Shown one piece after another: positions 24,501-38,200 of a stretch of 64,000 nucleotides of DNA. Under the pieces are notes generated by a model, which saw only the letters and a list, made by a program, of their open reading frames with translations, searched no databases and was not told the origin of the DNA. Position numbers and translations under genes: made by a program. This stretch comes from Echinarachnius parma. Its lineage: Eukaryota; Echinodermata; Echinoidea; Clypeasteroida; Echinarachniidae. Each line of letters begins with the position of its first letter. Position 1 is the stretch's first letter. The DNA lies in NCBI GenBank assembly GCA_037951105.1, contig JBAMJV010007476.1, positions 81,854 through 145,853 on the forward strand, written 5' to 3'.

Positions 24501-27500
24501 ATCTTTTCATTTTAATTCAAATCTTTTAAATTACATTAATATTGACTTCATATATTAATCCATTCAGGACTGTCACTACTATGTCAACAGCTATCATTTT
24601 CCATGCTGATTGGCTGTTGACACACTAAACAATAATTAGACATTTACAGCAATCGGAGAAGTTAGATAAAACGGGGTCTTGGTGGGCTATGTACAAACTC
24701 TATAGGAATTTCAAAAATCTCAAAGTGAATAGATTAATATTCACTTTGGAATATTATCCCTGTGTCATTATGAACCTGGTGGGCTAGTGAAGAGAGCCGT
24801 TTACAGGAACTTTTGGTAATCCACGGGCACTGGTCGATAGGATTTCTTCTTTTGTCATCCTACTTTTATGTCATTGTTATTCTTTTCCTGGAAATAAAAT
24901 AAATAAATTTTAAAAGAATATGGGGATTTCATTATCTTTAAAGGGAACGGATTAACCCTAACCAGGCCGGGTTATTTTGGCTATGCTATAGCCGGGGGGG
25001 GGGTGGATTCCACCCCCCCCCTGAGATCTCGGCCGCCGAACGCGCGGACGCCGCAAAATTTGGCACACAGATAGTTTGCAACATAATCTACAAGATTGCA
25101 TTGTTATTTTTTTGAAAACAATTAATTTCTACTTAATTATGCAAATTTATGCAAAAATCCTCTTTTTGTCTATAAATCACTAAATATGGCTCAGAATATG
25201 CTAATTTTGTGCATGAATATTCTTTATGACCTAATTAAAAGTTTTTCAAAATTAAAAATTGCGACAGCCAAAAAATTCCTTATGTATTTCTTTGTTTTTG
25301 GAATTTCTTATGTATTTCTTTGTTTTTTTACTTTTGTTTTTTATTGTTTTTTTCGATGGAATAAATTATTAACCATTATTTAACAATTTTTAGCCCCAAA
25401 TTAAATGATTGCAGTGATTAGAATGAAAAATAATGAAGGTTTTGTCTATTCTAGGAAAAACTCAATTTCCATAGGATTTGTACACAAATCACAAAATTTA
25501 GCGATTTTCGGGCCGACGCTCACTTACAAAAGGTCACGTGACTTTAGAACGGTATACCCGGTCGTCGCAAATTTGGTCTCAAAAGTTGCGCAAGACTTCA
25601 ACGAAAAAACTCATGAAGTTGCGCGGCAAAAACTCCGCGCGTTGCGGAATTATCGCGCGAAAAGTCGAGGGGGGGGTGGATTCCACCCCCCCCCGGCCTG
25701 GTTAGGGTTAATACTCACTTTGATTCATGTCGTGCATCAAAGTCTGCTTCCTCAAAGGCCAAGGATATGACATTGAGGAATTCTCTGGTGTCGAAGGCTA
25801 GAAGTGTTCTGAGGTTGGGGTAGGGTTGTTCATCTGCTGGGGGGTCCTTTGTGTGAAGGGCTGTAATGCAGTGCCATACCTGTATGTAGTGAGCAATAAA
25901 TGGAGGACATAAAAGATCCATTAACTTTGTCAAATTCATCTAAACTCACTTGGAGCTTTCATGCGTCTCTTGTACCTTGCTGTTTGGCATACATGTATAT
26001 AGGCATAACAAGTAAGGCATACATACTAACATTATACAGAGAACTTAAGGGAACTTTGTAACATTGCCGGAGAAAGATATGCAAAACTGTTCATTCCTAA
26101 GGTGAAATATCAAAAGTCATATGTCAATGCTCGAAATTAACTTTTTTTGCTGGTGGCCCGGTCGGGCCAGTAAAATTTGTATTTTTCCAATTTTGGTGGC
26201 CCGAAACCAAAATCTACTGGCCCGAAAAAAAATAAGGAAAAACAAAAGTAAAATTAATACAATAACCATATTCATAGTATCAGGGTACTGGGCAATGTTT
26301 AGCCTTCATTTGTTATTCCAATGCTCTAAATTATCTTTTTTTTCCTGTTGGCCCGAACAAAATTTTTACAAACAAAGAAAAAAGAAAAACATCATGAGTC
26401 ATGACTACTCGGTCATTAATTGTGAAATTATGGAAGTTATGTGTTAAAATTATCACCATCATTAAAGAAATCCATCAGTGAATAAACAAAACCTAACCTA
26501 GAATCGAGCAGTTTCATCTAAGAGTCATCAACTGATGAAACTAAGCCCTTTTCCATGTACGATTTTGTTATTTTATAGTCCATAAAATCACCAACACAAA
26601 AAAGCACACATGGGACTGAGCAGAGCTAAGATAAACTGGCAAATCGAGAAATGAAATCACTTAAATCTTTGTTATTTTAAAACCTTAAATAGTTCGAAGT
26701 AGCCACAAGTCTCTACCTTGTAACCATGATTCCTTCTAATACCTTCAAAAAAATGAATAATGATCCGAAAGATGAAATTATTCCCCTTTATTGATGGTAT
26801 CGCGGACGATATCGCAGCACACTGCACTTTGCAATATGAATGAATGTGAAAAGCTAGACATGTGTTTTGATAGGTCTTAGCATGCATGTGCACACTCCCT
26901 CTGTGGATTGGTTGATCTATGTTTATATTCTACATGTTGCAAAGGTTTCCAGGGGGTGTGTGTGAAATTAAGAAAACAGCATAAGCATGCTTTTGCTTTT
27001 AGTGATTACACACCTCTGGAAGTTGTTTAAGTTTACCATGATTTATCATGCAAGAAGTAGATAATTCAAGGGAGAGTGTTCATATGAGGAAATAGCACAT
27101 ATTTGTAGGCATAAATAAGGATTCATTCAACTAGCGCAAGTGCGCTTGCGACTTTTTATGTCCCTCCTTTTCATTTCTTGCAAATATTTCAATCACAATT
27201 AAAGTGTTTTTAAGAGGTGTCAAACGATTTATATTCCTTGATGTTGTCTTCTTATGGTTTAAACATTTGGTGTCCCGATCGGGCCACCAAACTTTGGCAT
27301 TTTCATGTTTTTACTGGCCCGACCGCAACTTTTACTGGCCCCGGGCCATCGGGCCTACGCCAATTTCGAGCGTTGCATATGTGTATGTATTTGTTTTGGG
27401 TGAAATTATCAAAATGTACAATATTTCTAATCTTGAGTGAGAGCATTACATGTAATGCTTCTCAGAAATCTGTTTTAAATGTATTTCTTTTCTTCTCCAT

Positions 27501-30500
27501 CACAATAATGTCTTAGCCCAAACTTATTGCTTTGCCATGAAAGTATCACAATCTATTTTGGAAACTGTATAGAAAAGGAAACTGATTTATGTCACATCTA
27601 AAAAGATTCTTGATGAGCTCAATTGGTGTATCAATCATATAACGTGTCAGTGACGTAAAACGGGTGGGCACGTTCCCCCTTCCCATCCAATGAAAAACAT
27701 AAGGACCCAATTCTGAACAAATAAAGAAATACCAGGTCGACCAGGCTATGCCACTGTTAGGAGGTCATGGTGCTATACAATTAAAAACACTATTATTACT
27801 ATGATTCGCCCATCTAGCTACTGTTTTTGCATATATATAAAGTACAACAAAGTTACCAAGTATCTTTAAAGGGACTTAGTAACATTGTCCAAATCCTCAA
27901 AATAAAATTGTAATTCTAGCGGTTCCTTTATACCTTGTTGTATTCGTATTAACAATAAAATCATGGGACAGCTTTCGGTTTTTCAAATTTCCCTTTCATT
28001 ACAAAGATATGTATGATTGAAGTATTTAGATAAGAAAATCTCCGGGCGAGATTTTCATCCCTGTACAAAGTGAATGCAGTGAGTTGGTGAATATCACCCA
28101 ATATCACTTTGCATTTTCGCTCATTACTTGGCCATACATTGTCCATTTGACCTGAAATTTTCACACAATACCCTGAGGACATATGAGATAACAACAGTAT
28201 ACATTGCATCAACCATTCATCAGTTTTTGCACATCTCAACTAAGTTACTAGATCCCTTTAATATTCTTTGATAATTTTCTTACCCTTTCCTTGACCTGGT
28301 CCACTAGATGAGGTGGGATGTCACCGATGGGGTACGCCCTGCCAGCAAGGCAACAACTAGAAGGAAGATGAAAGGGTACAAGAGTCAAACCTATCTATAC
28401 CGACTACCTAAGGTCGCTATGACCCCTTTCCTTGACCTGGCCCACTAGATGAGGTGGGATGTCACCGATGGGGTATGCCCTGCCAGCAAGGCAACAACTG
28501 CAACAAAGATGAAAGGATAGAGGAGTAAAAACTGTATATAATGGCTAAAGGTCTCTATGACCCATTCCCTGACCTAACAGCAAGGTAACAACTGTAAGGT
28601 AGATCAAAGGGTACAAGAGTAAAACCTATCTATAACGACTACGTAAGGTCTCTATGACCCCTTCCTTGACCTGGTCCACTAGATGAGGTGGGATGTCACC
28701 GATGGGGTATGCCCTGCCAGCAAGGTAACAACTGTAAGGTAGATCAAAGGGTACAAGAGTAAAACCTATCTATAACGACTACATAAGGTCTCTATGACCC
28801 CTTCCTTGACCTGGTCCACTAGATGAGGTGGGATGTCACCGATGGGGTATGCCCTGCCAGCAAGGCAACAACTAGAAGGAAGATGAAAGGGTACAAGAGT
28901 AAAACCTATCTACAACGACTACGTAAGGTCTCTATGACCCCTTCTTTGACCTGGTCCACTAGATGAGGTGGGATGTCACCAATGGGGTACGCCCTGCCAG
29001 CAAGGCAACAACTAGAAGGAAGATGAAAGGATAGAAGAGTAAAAACTGTATATAATGGCTAAAGGTCTCTATGACCCATTCCTGACCTGCCCGACAAGAT
29101 AACAACTGCAAGAAAATTAAAAGGATAAAAGAGTCAAATCTGCCTATAATGACTACCTTAGGGATACACACACAAAAAGTCTCCATGTGCAGGTGGTCTT
29201 TATAGACAGATTCATTTACATATTATAAACTACTTTCAAGGGGAACATTATTTACCTTCATTGCAACTTGTCCATATTAGTTGACAAAAACTGCTTTATT
29301 TTGTTCAATGTTTATGTGTTCAGGGTTAAGGACTGGTTCTCAGACCAACAAACAGAATTAAAATAAAAGACAATATTTCATGACAGAAAATATTTTGATG
29401 CATTTCACAAAAGAAAACATTTCCAAGCAATAATTTAAAGCATACCTGATATACACGAGGAGTTTATTCCCAAGTCTGATCTGGTTATCTGCAGAAGAAA
29501 TTTAAAAAGGGGTAATTGTTTTAAAGATTGTCATGACTGGGGATGAAGAGGATAGTCAAAGCATTCAGAACTTGGCCAGTATCTGCGCACTACATAACAC
29601 TAAGCCTTTGTTTATTTTGCATCGTATGCAAGGCACAAAATGGCATTGTGATGTCAGTCAATCAGTCAGTCAGCCAGTCGGTCAGTCAGTCAATTGAAGC
29701 AGTTCTTCAAGTGAAATCACAAAAACACTCACCCTCTTGTTAATAGTTAGTTAGTTACTTACTTACGTGTACTTACATGTACTTGCATGTACTTGTTAAC
29801 TTAGTTGTTCTTAGTTAGTCATTTAGTTAGATAGCTAGTCAGTTAATGAGTTTGATGTACCTGATAGTTGACTGCTTGCATTAACAGCAGCTCTCAACTG
29901 AAGCAGTTCTTCATGTGAAGTCACAAATTCACTCACCCCCTTGTTATTAGTTAGTTAGTGACGTACTAACATATGCTTACTTACTAACTTGTTAATCTAG
30001 TTATGTGGTTAGTTGGTTAGTTACTTACTTACTTAATTACATTTACTTACTTACCTGTTAACTTAGTGAGTTAGTCAGTTAATGAGTTAGATTTACCTGA
30101 TAGTTGACTGCTTGCATTGACAGCAGCCCTCATCAGCTGAAGCAGTTCTTCAAGTGGAGACACAAAGTCACTCATGCCTTTATTGTAGACGTAGATTATT
30201 GCATCATAAAGACCATAGGCCCAGCACAGAGAAACAACCTACAAATAAACAATGAAATATACATAATCTTAGTTATTTTGGTAAAAACCACATCAGCAAT
30301 TAACATTCTTTAAATATTTGTTTGGCTACTAACAAGAAGTGTCAAGTACAATGTTTGTGCATTTTTCATCAGCTGAAGCAGTTCTTGCAAATAATGTATT
30401 CGCTCATGCCTTTATTGTAGACGTAGATTATTGCATCATAAAGACCATAGGCCCAGCACAGAGAAACAACCTACAAATAAACAATGAAATATACATAATC

Positions 30501-32159
30501 TTAGTTATTTTGGTAAAAACCACATCAGCAATTAACATTCTTTAAATATTTGTTTGGCTACTAACAAGAAGTGTCAAGTACAATGTTTGTGCATTTTTCA
30601 TCAGCTGAAGCAGTTCTTGCAAATAATGTAGTCGCTCATGCCTTTATTGTAGACATAGATTATTGCATCCTACAAACCATAGGCCCAGCACAGAGACACA
30701 ACATACAAATAAACAGTGAAATATACATAATCTTGATTATTTGGGTACAAAAACAGAAATCGTTTGGCTACAAACAAGAAGTGTAATGTACAATGTTTGT
30801 TCATCTTTCATCAGCTGAAGCAGTTCTTGCAATAATAATAATATATAGCATTTATAGAGCGCCATGTATCTAGGTGCCCTATTGTAGACATATATTATTG
30901 CATCCTACAAACCATAGGCCCAGCACAGAGAAATACTTACAAATAAACAACAAAATATACACAATCTTTGATATCTTTCACCACAGCCACAGTTAGATTT
31001 TTTTCTTAAATATTATTTTGACTACTAAGAGGAGTGTAAAGTATGTCGTAGTTATCATAAAAAGATGATATAAATATTTTTAAAAGATGATATCGTTGTT
31101 AAAGAAGCCAAATCTGGATCCTGAAACGTTACAAAACTACAGGCCGATATCAAATCTCCGGTTCGTTTCTAAGCTGATTGAAAGATCTGTCTCCACACAA
31201 CTCCAAGACTACCTCAGCGAGAACAACCTTCATTCAAAATCACAATCTGTTTACCGCCCATTCCACAGTACTAAAACCGTTCTTCTTCGTGTACCAACAT
31301 CAAGTAGTCTTAAATGTATCAACCTTTAATATAGACTGAGACTATTGAGATGGGTTAAAGGGATAGTACAATTCAGGTCAAACAAAATGTTATTAACTAA
31401 ACCTTGTCAGTTATCATTATAAACTAACTGGTATAATTCAATGATGCTTCTTGAATGGTAGAAAAGGATATTCTGCATAATATTTTCTAGTTACACTGTG
31501 TGTTCATTGATTACTGTACCAACCTGATGTATATCTAGGCTGGCTATGTCCATATGCACTATACACGCTTCCACGCTAGAAATGAGCTCCTTCTGTTGAT
31601 AGTGCTCGATGAAATCTTTCATAACCTCGGGCGTCACCGAGGTCAGACGGTCGTTGAGGATGTATGGCTCTAGGCACTCTAGGTACACGCCCTTCGCTAC
31701 GATGTCATGACGGAACCGCTCGTAGATTTCCCCAAATAAGACGTCTCTGTGGAGACAGGGTAGAGTATGAAATTTTAGGATAAATTTTTGCGATGAAGGA
31801 TTAACAAAGAAAATTGTAATTAGTTCAAACATATGGAAACTGACCAAAAATGTATAATATAAATGAAACTGAGCAAAGAAAATATGGCTTCTCAGGGATT
31901 TGAAGCCGAGACCTGCAGATTGCTAAACCAGTGCTCTACCAACTGAGCTACAAAGCTCTTGTGATGTAATGAGAAGACTGACCAAAGACAAATGATGTCC
32001 GGTATCACAATGAGTAAAACACATTCGTTTAACTGGTATAGTGGTAACAATTTCAAAAAGGATTCCACATATAACATGTATGCATCAGAGATTGGACCAA
32101 AGGAATAACATATGGTGCATGTTGATGTACATATCACAAAAGTGCCACAGCTACGGGGT

Positions 32160-32215
<56 letters not shown>

Positions 32216-35200
32216 GGGGGGGGCATGCCCCCCCCCCCCACCACTTATTTGACAAAAAACAATAGAAAACATAAGGGGACATTTTTTGAAAAATAAAGAA
32301 ATACATAAGGCATGCCCCGCCACCCCCCCCCCCCCTCCACCCCCCAATAATCGGTGCGCCCCTCCAATCAGTCCGACCATGCTACGCCACTGTATCACAA
32401 TACTGTATGTGTAATGTCAATTGGATTGGATCAATAAAAATAGCATCTGGTACAAGTCTAATTCATTGTCTCGTCAAGGTTGTGTACATTTTCCACACAA
32501 TGCACCACACCATGCAGTTAGCATGCATGGAAATACAATATGAATGTTCATAGTGAAAGTTGTCCTGTATAACACCACTGAAGGGATACAAACAAGGAGG
32601 GGGACCTTCTAAGCAGGTGGTCTTTCCAGACAGGTTAAAGCTGCGTTTCCATTAGAGCGAATTTCCGTGGCAAATTTCCGCCGCAAACATTCGCACGGAC
32701 CAAATCAGTGTTATTCATTATTATTCATGTATATTATTCATATTACATGCCGAATATTCGCAAGCGAATTTTTTAAATCGCTCCTGAGAGCGATTTTTTC
32801 AATAATTCGCTGCGAACAAAAATTTTACTGTGGGAGCCAAGTTTTACCAAGTGGTCTCTGTGTACAGGGAGCTGCTAGAACAAATCTGATGTATTACATT
32901 GACAGAAACGTAATTGACAGAAAACGTAATCACAATTTGTTTGTAAGGTAATGAAAAACTGAGTGTCGAATTTGAGAGAACATGCAATTTTAATGGAAGA
33001 ATAAACTTTATTTGGTCAAAATCGACCCAGAAACGGCTGAAATATCAATAAATATATCCGATCTTATAATTATTTGGGGCCCAAATAATTAGATGATTTT
33101 TTCAAAAAATAAAAAAAATGCTTGCACTTTTTCAAAAATGTTCAAAAGCGTTTTTTAAATAGTTGTTGATGATCTCTCTATTTAATTATTATTTCAATAA
33201 AACATCACATGCATAAATTTGTATGAAAATGGTTGAAACAATGCCTTTTTAGAAAGCGCCCTTTGTTTTTTAATGGCTCTTTTTGAATGATAACGGGCTT
33301 TTTACTTAGTCGTTTGTATTTTTGTATACATTTTGAGCATGGTGGAGTTATAACTATTAGTTTATAATGTTACTGTCCAGGTTTGGTTACTAAAGTTCAG
33401 CCTTACCAAAACTGAACTACCCCTTAAGCAGGGAAGCCATGAGCTCCAAGTGGAGAGCCTGAAATTGATTCATGATACCTGATTTGTGGTAAAATTACTA
33501 GAAAGAGTTTCTGAGTTTCTAGGTGACCCGAGGGGGTTTTGCATAAAGAGTTGCAATCATCTTGAAGTTGTGATTGAACATGATTAAATGCAATTTATAT
33601 AATACAGGCATTTGAACCAGTCAGATTTGTGCATTTAGGTACATTTTCTGACTTACATTGAATTGCAACTTTGCTATGATCGCAGCTCTTTATGATGAAG
33701 ATTGGCTACTTACTTTCGGCCGAGCATGAGACAATTCTCCACGCAAACTGGAACAACCCTCTGCAGAAATGAATAAATAGATGGTAAAAGATAATGTCAT
33801 GAAGCTAATACAATCAAACCATTCTATCTTAGTGTGATTTGCCCTATACAAGAACCATTTATTATTATCATCATTATCATGGGAGACATCAAAGATGGTC
33901 TTCATGAGGACGTCTTTGATTATAATAATTTCAATTTACATAACGCCTAATATGATTGATCATCATCTCTATGCGCTATACAAGGTTATTATAATCTCAG
34001 TCATCAGTTCATATACATGCAACATTTTTTCAAGGCATTCAAGAGTTTTTATGGGCTGGTTGTCTTTATACACAGCAGGTTTGAATTGTCATATAAAATG
34101 TTTAGAACCATAACAATGCCAAAGAAGAGCTGTGATGCCACACCTCAAGCAAACTCTATTTATAGTAACTTATTCACTACAGGAAACTGGTGTAGTATGT
34201 ATTAACTTCATAGGAAATACAATGTACAGTAGGCAAGGGTTTAAAAATGTAAGGAAAGTGATTCTCCATGCATACCTGGAAATGTTCCTCTAGTAGGTGC
34301 ACACCCCCTCTCACAGGGCCCTGCTTCATGGAGACCTCCACATACTCATACAAGATCTCCAAAATCTGGTAGAGAAGTTGACATAATGATTGATTTATTC
34401 ATCAAATCACTGATTATTTGATTGGTCAATCAAATTTGATTTGATTTATTTTATTTCTACAGTTCATGTAAACAACAGTATCATAAACAATGCAAAACAT
34501 AAAAAGATACGTAGGGATATACACCCACTCAAAAATATAAACTATAAATGTCTCTATTCTTATCCCTGAGTTAGTATTTCATGACAATGTCCAAAAACAT
34601 ATTTAAGACCCCCCAAAATCGGCAGGAAGAGATAGTGTCATATTTTGTATATTTATTTATTAAATCACTGATCATTCGGTTGGTCATTCAAATGGCCACA
34701 CTCTCATCCATAAGTTAGTATTTCATGAAATATCTTCAAATGCAGTCATGTTATCCAAGATGGAGCAACAAATGATATATTTATGAATTAAATCACTGCT
34801 CATTTTATTAGTCAATTAATGGATTAAAAAGGAGTATAAAGGCTGTTTTTCTGTTTCACTTGAAAGTTCACTATACACTGGTTTTTACTGTAGTTCCAAA
34901 TAACAGCTAAGCTTACCTAGTCTGTAACTGTTACAGGTTTGATGGTAGTTCTAAATAACAGCTAAGCTTACCTAGTCTGCAACTGTTACAGGTTTGATGG
35001 TAGTTCCAAATATCAGCTAAGCTTACCTAGTCTGTAACTGTTACAGGTTTGATGGTAGTTCCAAATAATAAGCCAAGCTTACCTTGTCTGTAACTGCTAC
35101 AGGTTTGATTGTAGTTCTAAATAATAAGCCAAGCTTACCTTGTCTGTAACTGTTACAGGTTTGATGGTAGTTCTAAATAATAAGCCAAGCTTACCTAGTC

Positions 35201-38200
35201 TGTAACTGTTACAGGTTTGATGGTAGTTCCAAATAATAAGCCAAGCTTACCTTGTCTGTAACTGCTACAGGTTTGATTGTAGTTCTAAATAATAAGCCAA
35301 GCTTACCTTGTCTGTAACTGTTACAGGTTTGATGGTAGTTCTAAATAATAAGCCAAGCTTACCTTGTCTGTAACTGTTACAGGTTCAATGGTAGTTCTAA
35401 ATAATAAGCCAAGCTTACCTTGTCTGCAACTGTTACAGGTTTGATGGCAGTTCTAAATAATAAGCCAAGCTTACCTTGTCTGCAACTGTTACAGGTTTAA
35501 TGGTAGTTCTAAATAATAAGCCAAGCTTACCTTGTCTGCAACTGTTACAGGTTTGATGGCAGTTCTAAATAATAAGCCAAGCTTACCTTGTCTGCAACTG
35601 TTACAGGTTTGACTGTAGTTCCAAATAACAGCTAAGCTTACCTAGTCTGTAACTGTTACAGGTTTGATGGTAGTTCTAAATAATAAGCCAAGCTTACCTA
35701 GTCTGTAACTGCTACAGGTTTGATTGTAGTTCTAAATAATAAGCCAAGCTTACCTTGTCTGTAACTGTTACAGGTTTGATGGTAGTTCTAAATAATAAGC
35801 CAAGCTTACCTTGTCTGCAACCGTTGCTTGTCTCTGTGCCTTATTTGTGACCAGTCCTGAAATAAGATATAGACAGATATTGCATACAATTAACCTGTTC
35901 CCTTTGAGATTCTGAAATCCCCATAGACTTTGTACATAGCCTCCTCGGTTCCAGTAGGCAAGGGGTTAATAACTACATTTGTAATCCTTGACCTATTCCC
36001 TGCTAGATGTCACAGCCCCCATAGAATTAACACAGTGTCCACCAGTCAGCTGTAGGCAATGGGTTACACAGCCCCCATAGAATTAACACAGGGTCCACCA
36101 GTCTGCTGTATGCAATGGGTTACAAATTTGAACATGCATACTGAAGCAATTGCTACATTCTTCTAATAATTATAATTAAAGTGAACAATATTGTATTTTG
36201 TAGCCAGGATAAACCTAGATATTACCTTTAGCCACTGGATACAACTCTTGTCATTCTTGATTGTGCATAACTAAAAAAGTATTGCATGAAATCTATACAC
36301 ATTGAAACCTTGCAACATGCCCTATAACTGTAGCATGACTGCCTTGGCTTTGCCTTGGCTTTGCCTTGGCTTGGCTTTGCCTTGGCTTTGTAGTATGTGC
36401 TGGTGGGGGTTAACCCATTCCCTTAGAGATTCTGAAATCCCCATGTACTCTGTACATAGCCTACCCGGTTCACGCAGGCAAGAGGTTAAGTACATACATT
36501 TATGTTTCTGGCTATAGAGCAGCAATGCAGATTCAATGTCTTGCTGAAGAACATATATGCAGGGGCATCAATTAATTTTGAACTCAACCCCACAACATCA
36601 AACGTACCTATGACTGCTTTGGCTTTGAAATCCCCATATAATGTACTTTGTACATAGCCTAATAATAATTAATAATAATTTACACTTATATAGCGCATTT
36701 CCAGTTTATAACTGTTCAATGCACTGTACAACTCCAATCTACAACAAAAATAAATATGTTTTAAAATTTCTCTTAAATATATCTACTGTGGGGGACTACC
36801 CGGTTCATGCAGGCAAGATGTTTATACACATACCTATGACTGCTTTGGCTTTGCCATTGTAGTATGTGATGGCAAGGTGTTAACCGATTCTCTTAGAGAT
36901 TCTGAAATCCCCATATACTTTGTACATAGCCTACCAGGTTCATGCAGGCAAGAAGTTTATACACATACCTAGGACTGCCTTGGCTTTGCTATTGTAGTAC
37001 GTGCTGGCAAGTTTAAGGCAGTCCTTGAATTTCCCTTCCTTTAACAGAACCTCAAGTCTCTGCAAAACAAAATAGAAAATGTTAATTAGTTTAAATAAGC
37101 CAAATGGTTAACCTGTTCACTTCGAGATTCTAAAATGCCCATAGACTTTGTACATAGCCGGCCAACCGGTTCCTGTAAACAAGAGGTTAAAGGGATCTAG
37201 TAACTTTGTTAACATGTGCAAAAAGTGATGAATCGTTGATGGTTGGTCGTCTGCAACCATTCATTTTATCAATGATTTGTAATATCCCATTAATTACATG
37301 TATTTAAATTGCTCTACATGTATATTGTTATTTTTGCAACTTGAAAATATTCTTAATCTGAAGTTTATTCATATTCTCAGTTTCTTGTAATATTTGTAAC
37401 TTTCACAATGTTCTATTTTAAAGTTATACTTATTCTAAGATTATTGCAATAAACACAGTTCTAAATCTGCTTTAAAATGTGAATTGGATACCATACCTGT
37501 TCCCATGTCCTTATGGTCATCACATGGATTGACTGGAGAGAGAAAAGAGAAACAGGAAATAAAGTCAAGTTTACCAAAAAACAAGAATCAGTTAATCTGT
37601 TCTTGAGAAAACACGATCATGAGATGGGATGTACGTATACAACCGTCCAGATGTAACGTACGCACGGACGTACTACCCCAAAACATAATGCATCCAGCCA
37701 CTTCGTTGCAGAGGCATACAAACAGTTTACAAATATTTGATGTGTACACAATACAGACACAAAGAAATCAACATGCATTTGCATGTCATAGAACCTCAGG
37801 TCATTTATTTTCCATAACAAGTGTTAATCTATCTATTTATTTATGTCAAAATCTTTATACAAATTAGCCTCTTCAGTAAAACTGACTTTAGAGTTAGACC
37901 GGTTGACTTTTTAAAGCAAAAAAAACTGCTGTTTGTGGGAGTGTTGTATACCAGATTCCCTTTTGTGAAGAGACCCTACCAGGTTCCAACAGATAATGGG
38001 GTAACGATCCAAAATATGAATTCAATATAATCACCTTATTATAGACTTTCTCTAGCAAAAATATGGATGCTTAAATTTAAGTTTTGAGGGACATTAACAA
38101 TAGCACTATGAGAAAAAATACATTGATTATTTCTAGAGTAAGAATTTATATTTATTTCTTATGTACAATTTCATGATGGCATGTACATGTACATGCACAA

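Noticed and set aside
25186-25770. Plus-strand frames of 65 and 121 residues
   Set aside because: They lie in the AT-rich core and edge of the family C MITE and run antisense across VPS8 exon 25.
31087-31329. Intact retrotransposon
   Set aside because: Only about 70 residues of the reverse-transcriptase N-terminal region remain; no endonuclease, catalytic motif or tail.
31891-31960. Possible tRNA gene (minus strand)
   Set aside because: Same SINE family as above; stems not paired well enough for a functional tRNA.
31892-32398. 168-residue poly-Pro minus-strand frame
   Set aside because: Reads through G/C homopolymers of a CAGTGGCG element.
34890-35809. CRISPR-like regular array
   Set aside because: The 55-56-bp units are tandem with no unique spacers, in an animal intron, and contain an exon boundary; this is a minisatellite.
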